Notes under the pieces: generated by a model | The model's database searches: none | What the model saw: only the letters and a program-made list of their open reading frames with translations | Told to the model about the DNA's origin: nothing | Translations under genes and position numbers: made by a program | Source: Streptomyces sp. ERV7 | GTDB taxonomy: Bacteria; Actinomycetota; Actinomycetes; Streptomycetales; Streptomycetaceae | Length of the DNA stretch: 64,000 nt | Assembly (NCBI RefSeq): GCF_001653515.1 | Contig: NZ_LYOY01000040.1 | Span: forward strand, 1,488,001 to 1,552,000 | Direction: 5' to 3' | In this document: piece by piece, positions 56,534-64,000 of the stretch | Numbering within the stretch: position 1 is the stretch's first letter | How the letters are laid out: the number at the start of each line of letters is the position of its first letter

Positions 56534-59461
56534 TTGGCTTTCCAGATGCCGGACCGCGGCGGAGGCCCGTCCGGGCCACGGATCAGAGTCGGCCGGCCGT
56601 CCCGCCGGGTCCGGACCCTGCTCATGACACTGGGCATCCTGGCCGTGCTGGCCATGGCGTTCGTCATGTTCGCCGGGTTCTGGACGGACTGGCTCTGGTA
56701 CCGCTCGGTGCACTATTCATCCGTCTTCACCACCACCCTGTGGACCAAGATCGGTCTCTTCTCGTTCTTCGGCGTAGTGATGGCCGCGGCCGTCGGCCTG
56801 AACATCTGGCTGGCGCACCGGCTGCGGCCGCCGCTCAGCGCGATGTCGCTGGAGCAGCAGAGCCTCGACCGCTACCGGATGGGCATCGCCCCGTTCAAGA
56901 AGTGGCTGCTCCTGGGAATCACGGCGCTCGTCGGCCTGATCGCCGGAGCCTCCGCCTCCGGGCAGTGGCGCACCTGGCTGCTGTGGGTCAACGGGGTGCC
57001 GTTCGGGCAGAAGGACCCCCAGTTCCACCTGGACGTGTCCTTCTACGCCTTCGACCTGCCCTGGTACCGGTTCCTGGTCGGCTTCGGCTTCGCGGCCACC
57101 GTGCTCTCGCTGATCGCCGCCGCCCTGACGCACTACCTGTACGGCGGGCTGCGGATCACCAGCCCCGGCGCGCGCGCCACGGGCGCGGCCACCGGGCACC
57201 TTTCGGTGCTGCTCGGCGTCTTCGTCGCCCTCAAGGCCGTGGCGTACTGGCTGGACAGGTACGGGCTCGCGGTGAAGTCCAGCGACTTCAAGGCCAGCAG
57301 TAACTGGACGGGCCTGCGGTACGTGGACGCCAACGCCTACCTTCCGGCGAAGACGATCCTGTTCTGCATCGCCGTCATCTGCGCGCTGCTCTTCTTCGCG
57401 ACGCTGTGGCGCCGCACCTGGCAGCTCCCGGTGATCGGCTTCGGCCTGATGGTCCTCTCGGCGATCCTGATCGGCGGGCTCTACCCGGCGATCGTCCAGA
57501 AGTTCCAGGTCCAGCCGAACGAGCAGGCCAAGGAAGCGCCGTACATCCAGAAGAACATCGACGCCACCCGCAAGGCGTACGGCATCGACGCCACCGAGGT
57601 GCGGGACTACAAGGGGACGACGGCGGTGGAGGCCAACGCCAAGCTGCGCGCCGACGCCGACACGGCCGCCAGCTACCGGCTGATCGACCCCAATGTCGTC
57701 ACCCCCGCCTTCCAGCAGCTCCAGCAGGAGCGCAAGTACTACCAGTTCGCCGTACCGCTGGACGTGGACCGCTACACGGACAAGGACGGCAAGGAGCAGG
57801 ACACGGTCGTCGGTCTGCGCGAGCTGAACCTCAACGGCATCGACAAGCGCAACTGGATCAACGACCACTTCACCTACACCCACGGCTACGGAGTGATCGC
57901 GGCCAAGGGCACCAGCGTGGACTCGACGGGCTCCCCGGACTTCACCCAGTCCGGTCTGCCCACCACGGGCCAGCTCGGTGAGTACGAGCAGCGGATCTAC
58001 TACGGCGAGAAGACCGAGCAGTACTCGATCGTCGGCGGTCCGCAGAAGGAGCTCGACTACGAGTCCGAGGGCAAGGGCCAGAAGACGACGAGCTTCAAGG
58101 GCAAGGGCGGGGTCAGCCTGTCCAACCCCTTCAACCGCGCCGCGTACGCGGTGGCCTTCAGCGAGCCGCAGATCCTGTACTCGGGAGCCATCGGCGAGGG
58201 CTCGAAGATCCTCTACAACCGCACCCCGAAGCAGCGCGTGGAGGCGGTCGCCCCGTGGCTGACCATCGACGGCGACCCGTACCCCGCCAAGATCGGCAAG
58301 CGGATCCAGTGGGTGGTCGACGCGTACACCACGACCAACGGCTATCCCTACGCCTCGCGTACGACGCTCGGTGAGACGACGGCGGACTCGCTGACCACCC
58401 GCCAGCGCGCGGTGGTGGCGCAGCAGAACCAGGTCAACTACATCCGCAACTCGGTGAAGGCCACCGTCGACGCGTACGACGGCACGGTCACGCTGTACCA
58501 GTGGGACACCAAGGACCCGGTCCTGAAGACCTGGATGAAGGCGTTCCCGGGCACGGTGAAGTCGAAGGCCGACATCCCCGGGGAGCTGCTGGCCCATCTG
58601 CGGTACCCGCAGGACATGTTCAAGGTCCAGCGCGAGCTGCTGACCCGGTACCACGTCACCGACCCCGTGCAGTTCTACAGCGGCAGTGACGCCTGGCAGG
58701 TGCCGGACGACCCGACCAACAAGGACGGCGTCGCGGTACCGCCGTACTACCTGTCGATGAAGATGCCGGGCGCCGAGACCCAGGGGAACAAGTTCTCCCT
58801 GACCACGACGTTCACGCCGAACGGACGGCCCAACCTGGGCGGGTTCATGGCGATCGACGCGGACGCGGCCAGCAAGGACTACGGCACGATCAGACTGCTC
58901 AGAGTCACGGACAACGTCCAGGGCCCACAGCAGGTGCAGAGCAAGCTGAACGGTCTGCCGGAGGTCGCCGAGTTCGTGCGGAACCTGCGCGGCAGCGACT
59001 CCGAGATCGACTACGGCAATCTGCTGACCGTGCCGCTGGGCGGCGGGTTCCTGTACATCGAGCCGGTGTACGCGCGCGGTGGCTCCGCCAACTACCCCCT
59101 CCTGAAGAAGGTCGGCGTCTCCTACGGGGACAAGACCGTGTTCAAGGACACCCTGGCGCAGGCACTGAACGCGGTGTTCGGCGTCGACGGGGCCGAGCCG
59201 CCCGCGACCAAGCCGCCCGCCGACACCACCAAGCCGCCGTCCACCGGGACGAACGCCACGGTGGAGCAGGCCATCAAGGACGCGCAGAAGGCGTACGACG
59301 ACGGCCAGAAGGCGCTGCAGAAGGGCGACTTCGCGGCGTACGGCAAGGCCCAGCAGGAGCTCCAGGCGGCGCTTCAGCGGGCCGCCGACGCCGAGTCCAA
59401 GGCCAAGGGATCCTCCGGAGGATCCCCGGCCGGCGGCTCCACCGGGGGAGGAAGCGGCTGA
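56534..59461 (+). CDS. UPF0182 family membrane protein
   Basis: A 975-residue protein of the UPF0182 family. The first 330 residues contain seven membrane helices with Trp-Thr-Asp-Trp-Leu-Trp-Tyr near the first and several conserved Tyr/Trp-rich loops. The large remainder is an external domain with Asp-Tyr-Glu-Ser, Leu-Leu-Ala-His-Leu-Arg-Tyr-Pro and Tyr-Ile-Glu-Pro-Val-Tyr landmarks. It ends in a Pro/Thr linker, a Gln/Ala helix and a Gly/Ser tail. Function unknown. TTG 56534 was chosen because it gives Met-Ala-Phe-Gln-Met-Pro-Asp, typical of relatives, and has GAGG 8 bases upstream; ATG 56546 is the alternative. Confidence 0.9.
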   Translation: MAFQMPDRGGGPSGPRIRVGRPSRRVRTLLMTLGILAVLAMAFVMFAGFWTDWLWYRSVHYSSVFTTTLWTKIGLFSFFGVVMAAAVGLNIWLAHRLRPPLSAMSLEQQSLDRYRMGIAPFKKWLLLGITALVGLIAGASASGQWRTWLLWVNGVPFGQKDPQFHLDVSFYAFDLPWYRFLVGFGFAATVLSLIAAALTHYLYGGLRITSPGARATGAATGHLSVLLGVFVALKAVAYWLDRYGLAVKSSDFKASSNWTGLRYVDANAYLPAKTILFCIAVICALLFFATLWRRTWQLPVIGFGLMVLSAILIGGLYPAIVQKFQVQPNEQAKEAPYIQKNIDATRKAYGIDATEVRDYKGTTAVEANAKLRADADTAASYRLIDPNVVTPAFQQLQQERKYYQFAVPLDVDRYTDKDGKEQDTVVGLRELNLNGIDKRNWINDHFTYTHGYGVIAAKGTSVDSTGSPDFTQSGLPTTGQLGEYEQRIYYGEKTEQYSIVGGPQKELDYESEGKGQKTTSFKGKGGVSLSNPFNRAAYAVAFSEPQILYSGAIGEGSKILYNRTPKQRVEAVAPWLTIDGDPYPAKIGKRIQWVVDAYTTTNGYPYASRTTLGETTADSLTTRQRAVVAQQNQVNYIRNSVKATVDAYDGTVTLYQWDTKDPVLKTWMKAFPGTVKSKADIPGELLAHLRYPQDMFKVQRELLTRYHVTDPVQFYSGSDAWQVPDDPTNKDGVAVPPYYLSMKMPGAETQGNKFSLTTTFTPNGRPNLGGFMAIDADAASKDYGTIRLLRVTDNVQGPQQVQSKLNGLPEVAEFVRNLRGSDSEIDYGNLLTVPLGGGFLYIEPVYARGGSANYPLLKKVGVSYGDKTVFKDTLAQALNAVFGVDGAEPPATKPPADTTKPPSTGTNATVEQAIKDAQKAYDDGQKALQKGDFAAYGKAQQELQAALQRAADAESKAKGSSGGSPAGGSTGGGSG

Positions 59462-59529
59462 GCGGCGACCCCGGCGGCCGGTAATCCGGTCGGGCTCCGT
59501 TCCGCGTCGTGATACGTTGTATTCACCGA

Positions 59530-59603
59530 CGCGGGGTGGAGCAGCTCGGTAGCTCGCTGGGCTCATAACCCAGAGGTCGCAGGTTCAAATCCTGTCCCCG
59601 CTA
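59530..59603 (+). tRNA. Initiator tRNA-Met (CAT), copy 1, CCA not encoded
   Basis: A 74-base cloverleaf with anticodon CAT. Initiator features are an unpaired first acceptor position (C opposite T) and three consecutive G-C pairs at the foot of the anticodon stem (GGG...CCC around CTCATAA). The T arm is CAGGTTCAAATCCTG. The bases after the discriminator A are CTG, so CCA must be added after transcription. A 17-base-pair hairpin follows. Confidence 0.93.
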
Positions 59604-59609
59604 CTGACA

Positions 59610-59647
59610 GACGAGGGCCCGGATCCATCAGGATCCGGGCCCTCGTC
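59610..59647 (+). terminator. Perfect 17-base-pair hairpin after tRNA copy 1
   Basis: GACGAGGGCCCGGATCC pairs with GGATCCGGGCCCTCGTC across an ATCA loop and is followed by GATTTGCG. Its core GGGCCCGGATCC is shared with the terminator of the second tRNA copy. Confidence 0.85.
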
Positions 59648-59774
59648 GATTTGCGTGTCCGGATGTGCCCCTGCTGCGTTTGGCTTATCTCTCTGTGGGC
59701 ATGTCGACAAAACGCTGAAGTGACCTCACTGGCTGCGGTATACCAGGTGTACGCGGGTTGCGGGTGGTGCGACG

Positions 59775-61589
59775 ATGGTATTTATGGGGGACAGGGCAAC
59801 TCTGTTGGAGACAGGGCGGTTTGCGCAGATGCGCTCCGATGACGCCGCCGATGCCGAGACCGAGGCACGGCACCGGCGTGCTGCCGACGGCGGCGACGCC
59901 GCGTCCATGAGCGTTCTCGGATCCCTGCTGCTGCGCCGCGGCGACCTCGACAGCGCCGAGCCCTATCTGCGGGGCGCCACCGCCGAGGGCGACCGCGCCG
60001 CGGCCAACAACCTGGGCGTGCTGCTGCACCAGCGCGGGTACGCGGACGAGGCGGCCGGGTGGTGGCGCATCGCCGCCGTCGCGGGCTCCGCCGCCGCGGC
60101 GCACGCGCTGGGCCGCCACTACCGCGAGCGCGGCGACGAGCCGGCGGCCGAGTACTGGCTGCGCCAGTCCGCCGAGCAGGGCCACGCGCTGGGGGCGTAC
60201 GCCCTCGCGGACCTGCTGGAGCACCGTAGCGACGTGGGCGCCGAGCGCTGGCTGCGCGCTGCCGCCGAGCAGGGGCACCGGGAGGCCGCGTACCGCCTCG
60301 CCCGGCTCATCGACCAGCGGGCCGAGCGTGACAGTGGCGAGCCTGACATCGCTGTCGAGACGGAGACGGACACCGAGGCCGGGGGGGCCGAGGCGGAGCA
60401 GTGGTACCGCCAGGCCGCCGCGCGCGGGCACCGGCGGGCCGCGCTGCACCTCGGCGCGATCCTGGAGAAGCGCGGCGAGCTGAAGGAGGCCGGGCGCTGG
60501 TATCTGACCTCGGCCAAGGACGGCGAGGCCAAGGCGGCCTGCGCGCTCGGGTTCCTGCTGCGGGACGCGGGCGACGAGGAGAGCGCGGCCGTGTGGTGGC
60601 TGCGGGCCGCCCAGGACGGCGACGGCAACGCCGCCAACGCGCTGGGCGCGCTGCACGCGGCCCGGGGCGAGCCGCAGACCGCCGAGCGCTGGTACCGGGC
60701 CGCGATGGACGCCGGGGACGACAACGGGGCGTACAACCTGGCGCTGCTCTGCGCCGCCCAGGAGCGGACGGCGCAGGCCGAGCAGTGGTACCGCCGGGCC
60801 GCCTACGCGGGGCACCGCGAGGCGGCCAACGCGCTCGCCGTGCTGCTGCTCCAGGCCGGTGACGCGACCGGCGCCGAGCCGTGGTTCTCCAAGGCGGCCG
60901 AGGCGGGCAGCGTGGACGCGGCCTTCAACCTGGGCATCCTCTTCGCCAGCCGCGACGACGACCGCGCCGCCCTGCAGTGGTACGAGCGGGCGGCGGCGGC
61001 CGGGCACACCGAGGCGGCCCTCCAGGTCGGCATGGCGCTGCTCAGGGACGGCGAGGAGGCCGCCGCCGAGCGGCATCTGCGGTGCGCGGCGGGCGGCGGC
61101 AGCGCGGAGGCGGCGTTCCGCCTGGCCACCGTCCTCGACGCGCGCCAGCCGCCGCCGGGCGCGCCGGTGCTCGGCGAGCCGGTGGCCGAGAAGACGGAGT
61201 GCGAGGAGTGGTACGAGCGGGCCGCCGCACAGGGGCACCGGCGTGCCCAGGTGCGGGTGGGCATGCTCGCGGCGGCCCGGGGCGACCAGGAGGGCGCCGC
61301 GCGCTGGTACCGGGAGGCGGCCGAGGCGGGCAGCCGCAACGGCGCCTTCAACCTCGGGCTGCTGCTGGCCCGCGAGGGGCGGGAGCGGGAGGCCGCGCTG
61401 TGGTGGACCCGGGCCGCCCACGCGGGGCACGGGCGGGCCGCGCTGCGGCTCGCGCTGCTCGCCGCGCGGTGCGGGGAACTGGCGGAGGGGCAGCGGTGGT
61501 GTGCGCGGGCGGTGGAGCTCGGACCGGCCGAGGTGGCGGAGCGGGCGGCGCGGCTGCGGGAGGCGCTGCACCAGGAGCTGACGGCGTAG
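59775..61589 (+). CDS. Sel1-like/TPR repeat protein
   Basis: A 604-residue protein made almost wholly of about fourteen Sel1-type alpha-helical repeats of 36 residues. The repeating elements are Ala-Glu-x-Trp-Tyr-Arg-x-Ala-Ala-x-x-Gly-His and Ala-Ala-x-x-Leu-Gly-x-Leu-Leu. Such solenoids are protein-binding scaffolds. No signal peptide or membrane helix is seen. A charged Glu/Thr insert interrupts the array near residue 200. ATG 59775 or ATG 59784 may be the start; neither has a ribosome site. It is bracketed by two initiator tRNA genes and their terminators. Confidence 0.88.
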   Translation: MVFMGDRATLLETGRFAQMRSDDAADAETEARHRRAADGGDAASMSVLGSLLLRRGDLDSAEPYLRGATAEGDRAAANNLGVLLHQRGYADEAAGWWRIAAVAGSAAAAHALGRHYRERGDEPAAEYWLRQSAEQGHALGAYALADLLEHRSDVGAERWLRAAAEQGHREAAYRLARLIDQRAERDSGEPDIAVETETDTEAGGAEAEQWYRQAAARGHRRAALHLGAILEKRGELKEAGRWYLTSAKDGEAKAACALGFLLRDAGDEESAAVWWLRAAQDGDGNAANALGALHAARGEPQTAERWYRAAMDAGDDNGAYNLALLCAAQERTAQAEQWYRRAAYAGHREAANALAVLLLQAGDATGAEPWFSKAAEAGSVDAAFNLGILFASRDDDRAALQWYERAAAAGHTEAALQVGMALLRDGEEAAAERHLRCAAGGGSAEAAFRLATVLDARQPPPGAPVLGEPVAEKTECEEWYERAAAQGHRRAQVRVGMLAAARGDQEGAARWYREAAEAGSRNGAFNLGLLLAREGREREAALWWTRAAHAGHGRAALRLALLAARCGELAEGQRWCARAVELGPAEVAERAARLREALHQELTA

Positions 61590-61621
61590 GCGCCGCGCAA
61601 GCGGGGGTGCGCCAATCGGGT

Positions 61622-61650
61622 TTGCGCTGGTCGGCGGGGTGACGTACTGT
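61622..61650 (+). promoter_or_regulatory. Promoter of initiator tRNA copy 2
   Basis: TTGCGC (61622-61627), a 17-base spacer and TACTGT (61645-61650) lie 12 bases ahead of the mature tRNA 5' end. The 9 bases just before both tRNA copies (TTCACCGA and flank) are identical, whereas the -35 region of copy 1 is not recognisable. Confidence 0.55.
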
Positions 61651-61662
61651 TGGGTTCACCGA

Positions 61663-61739
61663 CGCGGGGTGGAGCAGCTCGGTAGCTCGCTGGGCTCATA
61701 ACCCAGAGGTCGCAGGTTCAAATCCTGTCCCCGCTACCA
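61663..61739 (+). tRNA. Initiator tRNA-Met (CAT), copy 2, CCA encoded
   Basis: The 74-base body is identical to the copy at 59530, with the same mismatched first acceptor pair and GGG/CCC anticodon stem. Here CCA is encoded at 61737-61739. It lies 73 bases after the Sel1-repeat gene. The gain or loss of CCA between identical copies indicates that the duplicated unit ended at the discriminator base. Confidence 0.93.
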
Positions 61740-61745
61740 AGTATT

Positions 61746-61776
61746 CAGGGCCCGGATCCAATGGATCCGGGCCCTG
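61746..61776 (+). terminator. Perfect 14-base-pair hairpin after tRNA copy 2
   Basis: CAGGGCCCGGATCC pairs with GGATCCGGGCCCTG around an AAT loop, followed by AGTCGTTTCC. It shares its core with the first tRNA terminator. Confidence 0.83.
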
Positions 61777-61839
61777 AGTCGTTTCCGGGTACCGGCCGCG
61801 TACGGGACGGCGTCGACCGCCCCCGTACCGCCGGCCGCT

Positions 61840-62256
61840 CTAGGCCTTCGCGCAGTCCGGGCAGACGCCCCGGTACGTGACCTCGACGTCGGAAACGGTG
61901 AAGCCGAAGCGCTCCGCCGCGGGGAGGTCCGCCAGCGGGTTCCCGTTGGGGTGGACGTCGCGGATCGCGCCGCACCGGGCGCAGACCAGGTGCTGATGGG
62001 GCTGGTGCGCGTTCGGGTCGTACCGCTTGGCGCGGCGGTCCGTGGAGACCTCGATGACCTCACCGAGCGTCACCATCTCACCCAGCGTGTTGTAGACGGT
62101 CGCCCGGGAGATCTCGGGGAGCTTGGCCACCGCGCGCGCGTGGACCTCGTCCGCCGTCAGATGCATGTGGTCCCCGTCGAGGACCTCGGCCACGACACGC
62201 CGCTGGGCGGTCATGCGCCAGCCGCGTCCGCGAAGTCGTTCCAACAGGTCACTCAT
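61840..62256 (-). CDS. Fur-family peroxide-sensing regulator, CatR/FurA-like
   Basis: A 138-residue Fur-family repressor. The winged helix (about 1-80) has Met-Thr-Ala-Gln-Arg, His-Leu-Thr-Ala-Asp-Glu-Val and Ser-Arg-Ala-Thr-Val-Tyr-Asn-Thr-Leu. The metal part has His-Gln-Pro-His-Gln-His-Leu-Val-Cys and a structural zinc site of two Cys pairs (Cys-Ala-Arg-Cys; Cys-Pro-Asp-Cys). This is the pattern of peroxide-sensing CatR/FurA proteins, in which metal-catalysed oxidation of His releases the operator. The ATG at 62256 is divergent from a catalase gene, whose promoter holds a matching palindrome. Confidence 0.9.
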   Translation of the reverse strand: MSDLLERLRGRGWRMTAQRRVVAEVLDGDHMHLTADEVHARAVAKLPEISRATVYNTLGEMVTLGEVIEVSTDRRAKRYDPNAHQPHQHLVCARCGAIRDVHPNGNPLADLPAAERFGFTVSDVEVTYRGVCPDCAKA

Positions 62257-62316
62257 AAGGGCCAGCCTAACAGCCGGGGGAGCGTATCCCGAACGGGTGT
62301 GACTTTGGATGGTCAC

Positions 62317-62344
62317 TTGACTTAGACAATGTCCATTGTAGGAT
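62317..62344 (+). promoter_or_regulatory. Catalase promoter with Fur/PerR-type operator
   Basis: TTGACT (62317-62322), a 16-base spacer and TAGGAT (62339-62344) form the promoter. The perfect palindrome ACAATG-TC-CATTGT (62326-62339) fills the spacer, as expected for an operator of the adjacent Fur-family regulator. Bound repressor would block RNA polymerase directly. Confidence 0.75.
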
Positions 62345-62400
62345 CGGAAACGGCAAACGCCAAGGGACAGGACTCGCAGGTAATGACGCAGGAGGCGCAC

Positions 62401-63852
62401 GTGACGCAGGGACCGCTCACCACGGAGGCCGGCGCGCCGGTGGCCGACAACCAGAACAGCGAGACCGCTGGCGTCGGCGGTCCGGTGCTCGTCCAGGACC
62501 AGTCGCTCCTGGAGAAGCTCGCGCACTTCAACCGGGAGCGCATCCCGGAGCGCATAGTCCACGCGCGCGGTGCGGGCGCGTACGGCACGTTCACGGTGAC
62601 CCGCGACGTCACGCAGTGGACGCGGGCGGGCTTCCTCTCCGAGGTCGGCAAGCAGACCGAGACGTTTCTGCGCTTCTCCACCGTGGCCGGCAACCTCGGC
62701 TCCGCCGACGCCGTGCGCGACCCGCGCGGCTTCGCGCTGAAGTTCTACACGGAGGAGGGGAACTACGACCTCGTCGGGAACAACACGCCCGTCTTCTTCA
62801 TCAAGGACGCCATCAAGTTCCCCGACTTCATCCACACCCAGAAGCGCGACCCGTACTCGGGCTCCCAGGAGGCCGACAACGTCTGGGACTTCTGGGGGCT
62901 GTCGCCCGAGTCCACCCACCAGGTCACCTGGCTCTTCGGTGACCGCGGCATCCCGGCCACGCTGCGCCACATGAACGGGTACGGCTCGCACACGTACCAG
63001 TGGAACAACGAGGCGGGCGAGGTCTTCTGGGTCAAGTACCACTTCAAGACCGACCAGGGCATCAAGAACCTCACCCAGGCCGAGGCCAACCAGCTCGCCG
63101 GTGAGGACCCGGACAGCCACCAGCGCGACCTGCGCGAGGCCATCGAGCGCGGTGAGTTCCCGAGCTGGACCGTGCAGGTGCAGATCATGCCGGCCGCCGA
63201 CGCCGCGACCTACCGCTTCAACCCGTTCGACCTCACCAAGGTGTGGCCGCACGAGGACTACCCGCCGATCGAGATCGGCAAGCTGGAGCTCAACCGCAAC
63301 CCGGAGAACATCTTCGCCGAGGTCGAGCAGTCCATCTTCAGCCCGGCGCACTTCGTGCCCGGCATCGGCCCGTCCCCGGACAAGATGCTCCAGGGCCGCC
63401 TCTTCGCGTACGGCGACGCGCACCGCTACCGCGTCGGCATCAACGCCGACCACCTGCCGGTGAACCGCCCGCACGCCACCGAGGCGCGCACCAACAGCCG
63501 TGACGGCTACCTGTACGACGGCCGCCACAAGGGCGCGAAGAACTACGAGCCGAACAGCTTCGGCGGCCCGCAGCAGACCGGCCGTCCGCTGTGGCAGCCG
63601 GTCGCGGTCACCGACGCGACGGGCAACCACGTCGCCCCGCTGCACGCCGAGGACGACGACTTCGTCCAGGCGGGCAATCTCTACCGGATGTACTCCGAGG
63701 ACGAGAAGACCCGTCTGATCGAGAACCTGTCCGGGTTCATCGCCAAGGTCTCGCGCGACGACATCGCCGAGCGCGCGATCGAGAACTTCCGCAAGGCGGA
63801 CGCGGACTTCGGCAAGCGGCTGGAGGCCGCGGTCCAGGCCCTGCGCGGCTGA
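62401..63852 (+). CDS. Monofunctional haem catalase
   Basis: A 483-residue small-subunit clade catalase that disproportionates hydrogen peroxide in the cytoplasm. The active-site signature Phe-Asn-Arg-Glu-Arg-Ile-Pro-Glu-Arg-Ile-Val-His-Ala carries the catalytic His 54. The distal Asn is in Gly-Asn-Asn-Thr-Pro-Val-Phe-Phe. The haem-ligand Tyr is about residue 337 in Arg-Leu-Phe-Ala-Tyr-Gly-Asp-Ala-His-Arg-Tyr. GTG 62401 was chosen for CAGGAGG 5 bases upstream and a family-typical start Thr-Gln-Gly-Pro-Leu-Thr; ATG 62383 and 62329 are weaker. It is divergent from its probable repressor. Confidence 0.95.
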   Translation: MTQGPLTTEAGAPVADNQNSETAGVGGPVLVQDQSLLEKLAHFNRERIPERIVHARGAGAYGTFTVTRDVTQWTRAGFLSEVGKQTETFLRFSTVAGNLGSADAVRDPRGFALKFYTEEGNYDLVGNNTPVFFIKDAIKFPDFIHTQKRDPYSGSQEADNVWDFWGLSPESTHQVTWLFGDRGIPATLRHMNGYGSHTYQWNNEAGEVFWVKYHFKTDQGIKNLTQAEANQLAGEDPDSHQRDLREAIERGEFPSWTVQVQIMPAADAATYRFNPFDLTKVWPHEDYPPIEIGKLELNRNPENIFAEVEQSIFSPAHFVPGIGPSPDKMLQGRLFAYGDAHRYRVGINADHLPVNRPHATEARTNSRDGYLYDGRHKGAKNYEPNSFGGPQQTGRPLWQPVAVTDATGNHVAPLHAEDDDFVQAGNLYRMYSEDEKTRLIENLSGFIAKVSRDDIAERAIENFRKADADFGKRLEAAVQALRG

Positions 63853-63880
63853 CAGCACTGGATCGCTTGCCGTAGGCAGT

Positions 63881-63915
63881 CAGAGGGCCGGTTCCCCGCG
63901 GGGGCCGGCCCTCTG
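63881..63915 (+). terminator. Hairpin terminator after catalase
   Basis: CAGAGGGCCGG (63881-63891) pairs with CCGGCCCTCTG (63905-63915), with an inner CCCCGCGGGG that can fold further. It lies 28 bases past the stop, between convergent genes. Confidence 0.78.
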
Positions 63916-63944
63916 CGCGTGCGCGGACGGCTCGGCGGACCGGC

Positions 63945-64000
63945 TCAGCCGACCAGTTCGGCCGGGTGGCGGCGGGTGGGCGCCCAGCAGCGGATGATGT
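63945..64000 (-). CDS. C-terminal end of an unidentified protein (partial)
   Basis: The window ends inside this minus-strand frame. Seventeen codons, nearly all with G or C in the third position, precede a TGA at 63947-63945. They encode Arg-Cys-Trp-Ala-Pro-Thr-Arg-Arg-His-Pro-Ala-Glu-Leu-Val-Gly. This is too little to assign a family. Confidence 0.45.
   Translation of the reverse strand, partial: IIRCWAPTRRHPAELVG

Noticed and set aside
59530..61739. Integrative element bounded by duplicated tRNA (att-like) sites
   Set aside because: The direct repeats are whole tRNA genes with promoters and terminators, there is no integrase, and the enclosed Sel1-repeat gene has normal composition.
61840..63858. 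Minus-strand frame of about 670 codons running from catalase into the Fur-family gene
   Set aside because: Only the last 138 codons match a family (Fur); the rest is antisense to the catalase with no homology or start signal.

Overview
The window is a piece of linear-type Streptomyces chromosome. The evidence is very high GC with almost every third codon position G or C, frequent GTG starts, abundant perfect GC hairpins acting as terminators, a WhiB-like regulator of the WblC/WhiB7 type, DUF3107 and PPA1309 proteins, an AdnA-type helicase-nuclease, mycoredoxin, and gene order typical of the conserved core around wblC in this genus. No rRNA, CRISPR array, prophage, transposase or integrase was seen. 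Most of the content is housekeeping.

Layout. 1-6 kb: the end of a membrane protein, a CorA magnesium channel, a SUFU-domain protein, a PHP phosphoesterase, a MarC membrane protein and an NYN-domain protein. 6.1-6.7 kb: a block of interspersed repeats. 6.7-15.4 kb: two alpha/beta hydrolases, a DEAD-box helicase with a histone-like basic tail, a ferritin-like protein, DUF3107, a TetR regulator and a DUF3152 membrane-anchored protein. 15.4-21.1 kb: a complete peptide ABC transporter (lipoprotein, two permeases, fused double ATPase). It is preceded by a strong leaderless promoter and a short peptide ending in Cys-rich residues. 21.3-24.9 kb: a Pel-like polysaccharide locus (PelF-type glycosyltransferase, membrane fragment, epimerase, spherulin-4 protein). 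25-33 kb: moeZ, two tandem secreted peptidases and a large kinase-like/flippase fusion. 33-44.4 kb: DNA repair and nucleotide hygiene (Atl protein, adnA, an adnB remnant, M20 peptidase, nudC, mycoredoxin, uvrD2). 44.4-46 kb: the wblC antibiotic-resistance regulator with an elaborate leader. 46-56 kb: ABC1 kinase, a ThiF remnant, three AIM24 paralogues, a Nudix protein, a zincin-like protein, an SDR, moaE and a PDZ-Lon protease. 56-64 kb: a UPF0182 membrane protein, two initiator tRNAs flanking a Sel1-repeat protein, and a divergent Fur-type regulator/catalase pair.

Two things stand out. First, two loci look built for leader-peptide control. The wblC leader has a WblC-type AT-rich promoter element, a 30-codon upstream frame carrying a rare TTA codon and coupled to a second 119-codon frame, and an intrinsic terminator. 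The peptide transporter has its own leaderless short peptide and a downstream hairpin. Second, three places look like precise internal losses: the C-lobe of the PelF-like enzyme, the whole motor part of AdnB, and the facing 5' halves of a ThiF-like gene and an AIM24 gene. Two further genes have apparent 5' frameshifts. These may be real genome erosion or assembly faults, and raw reads would decide.
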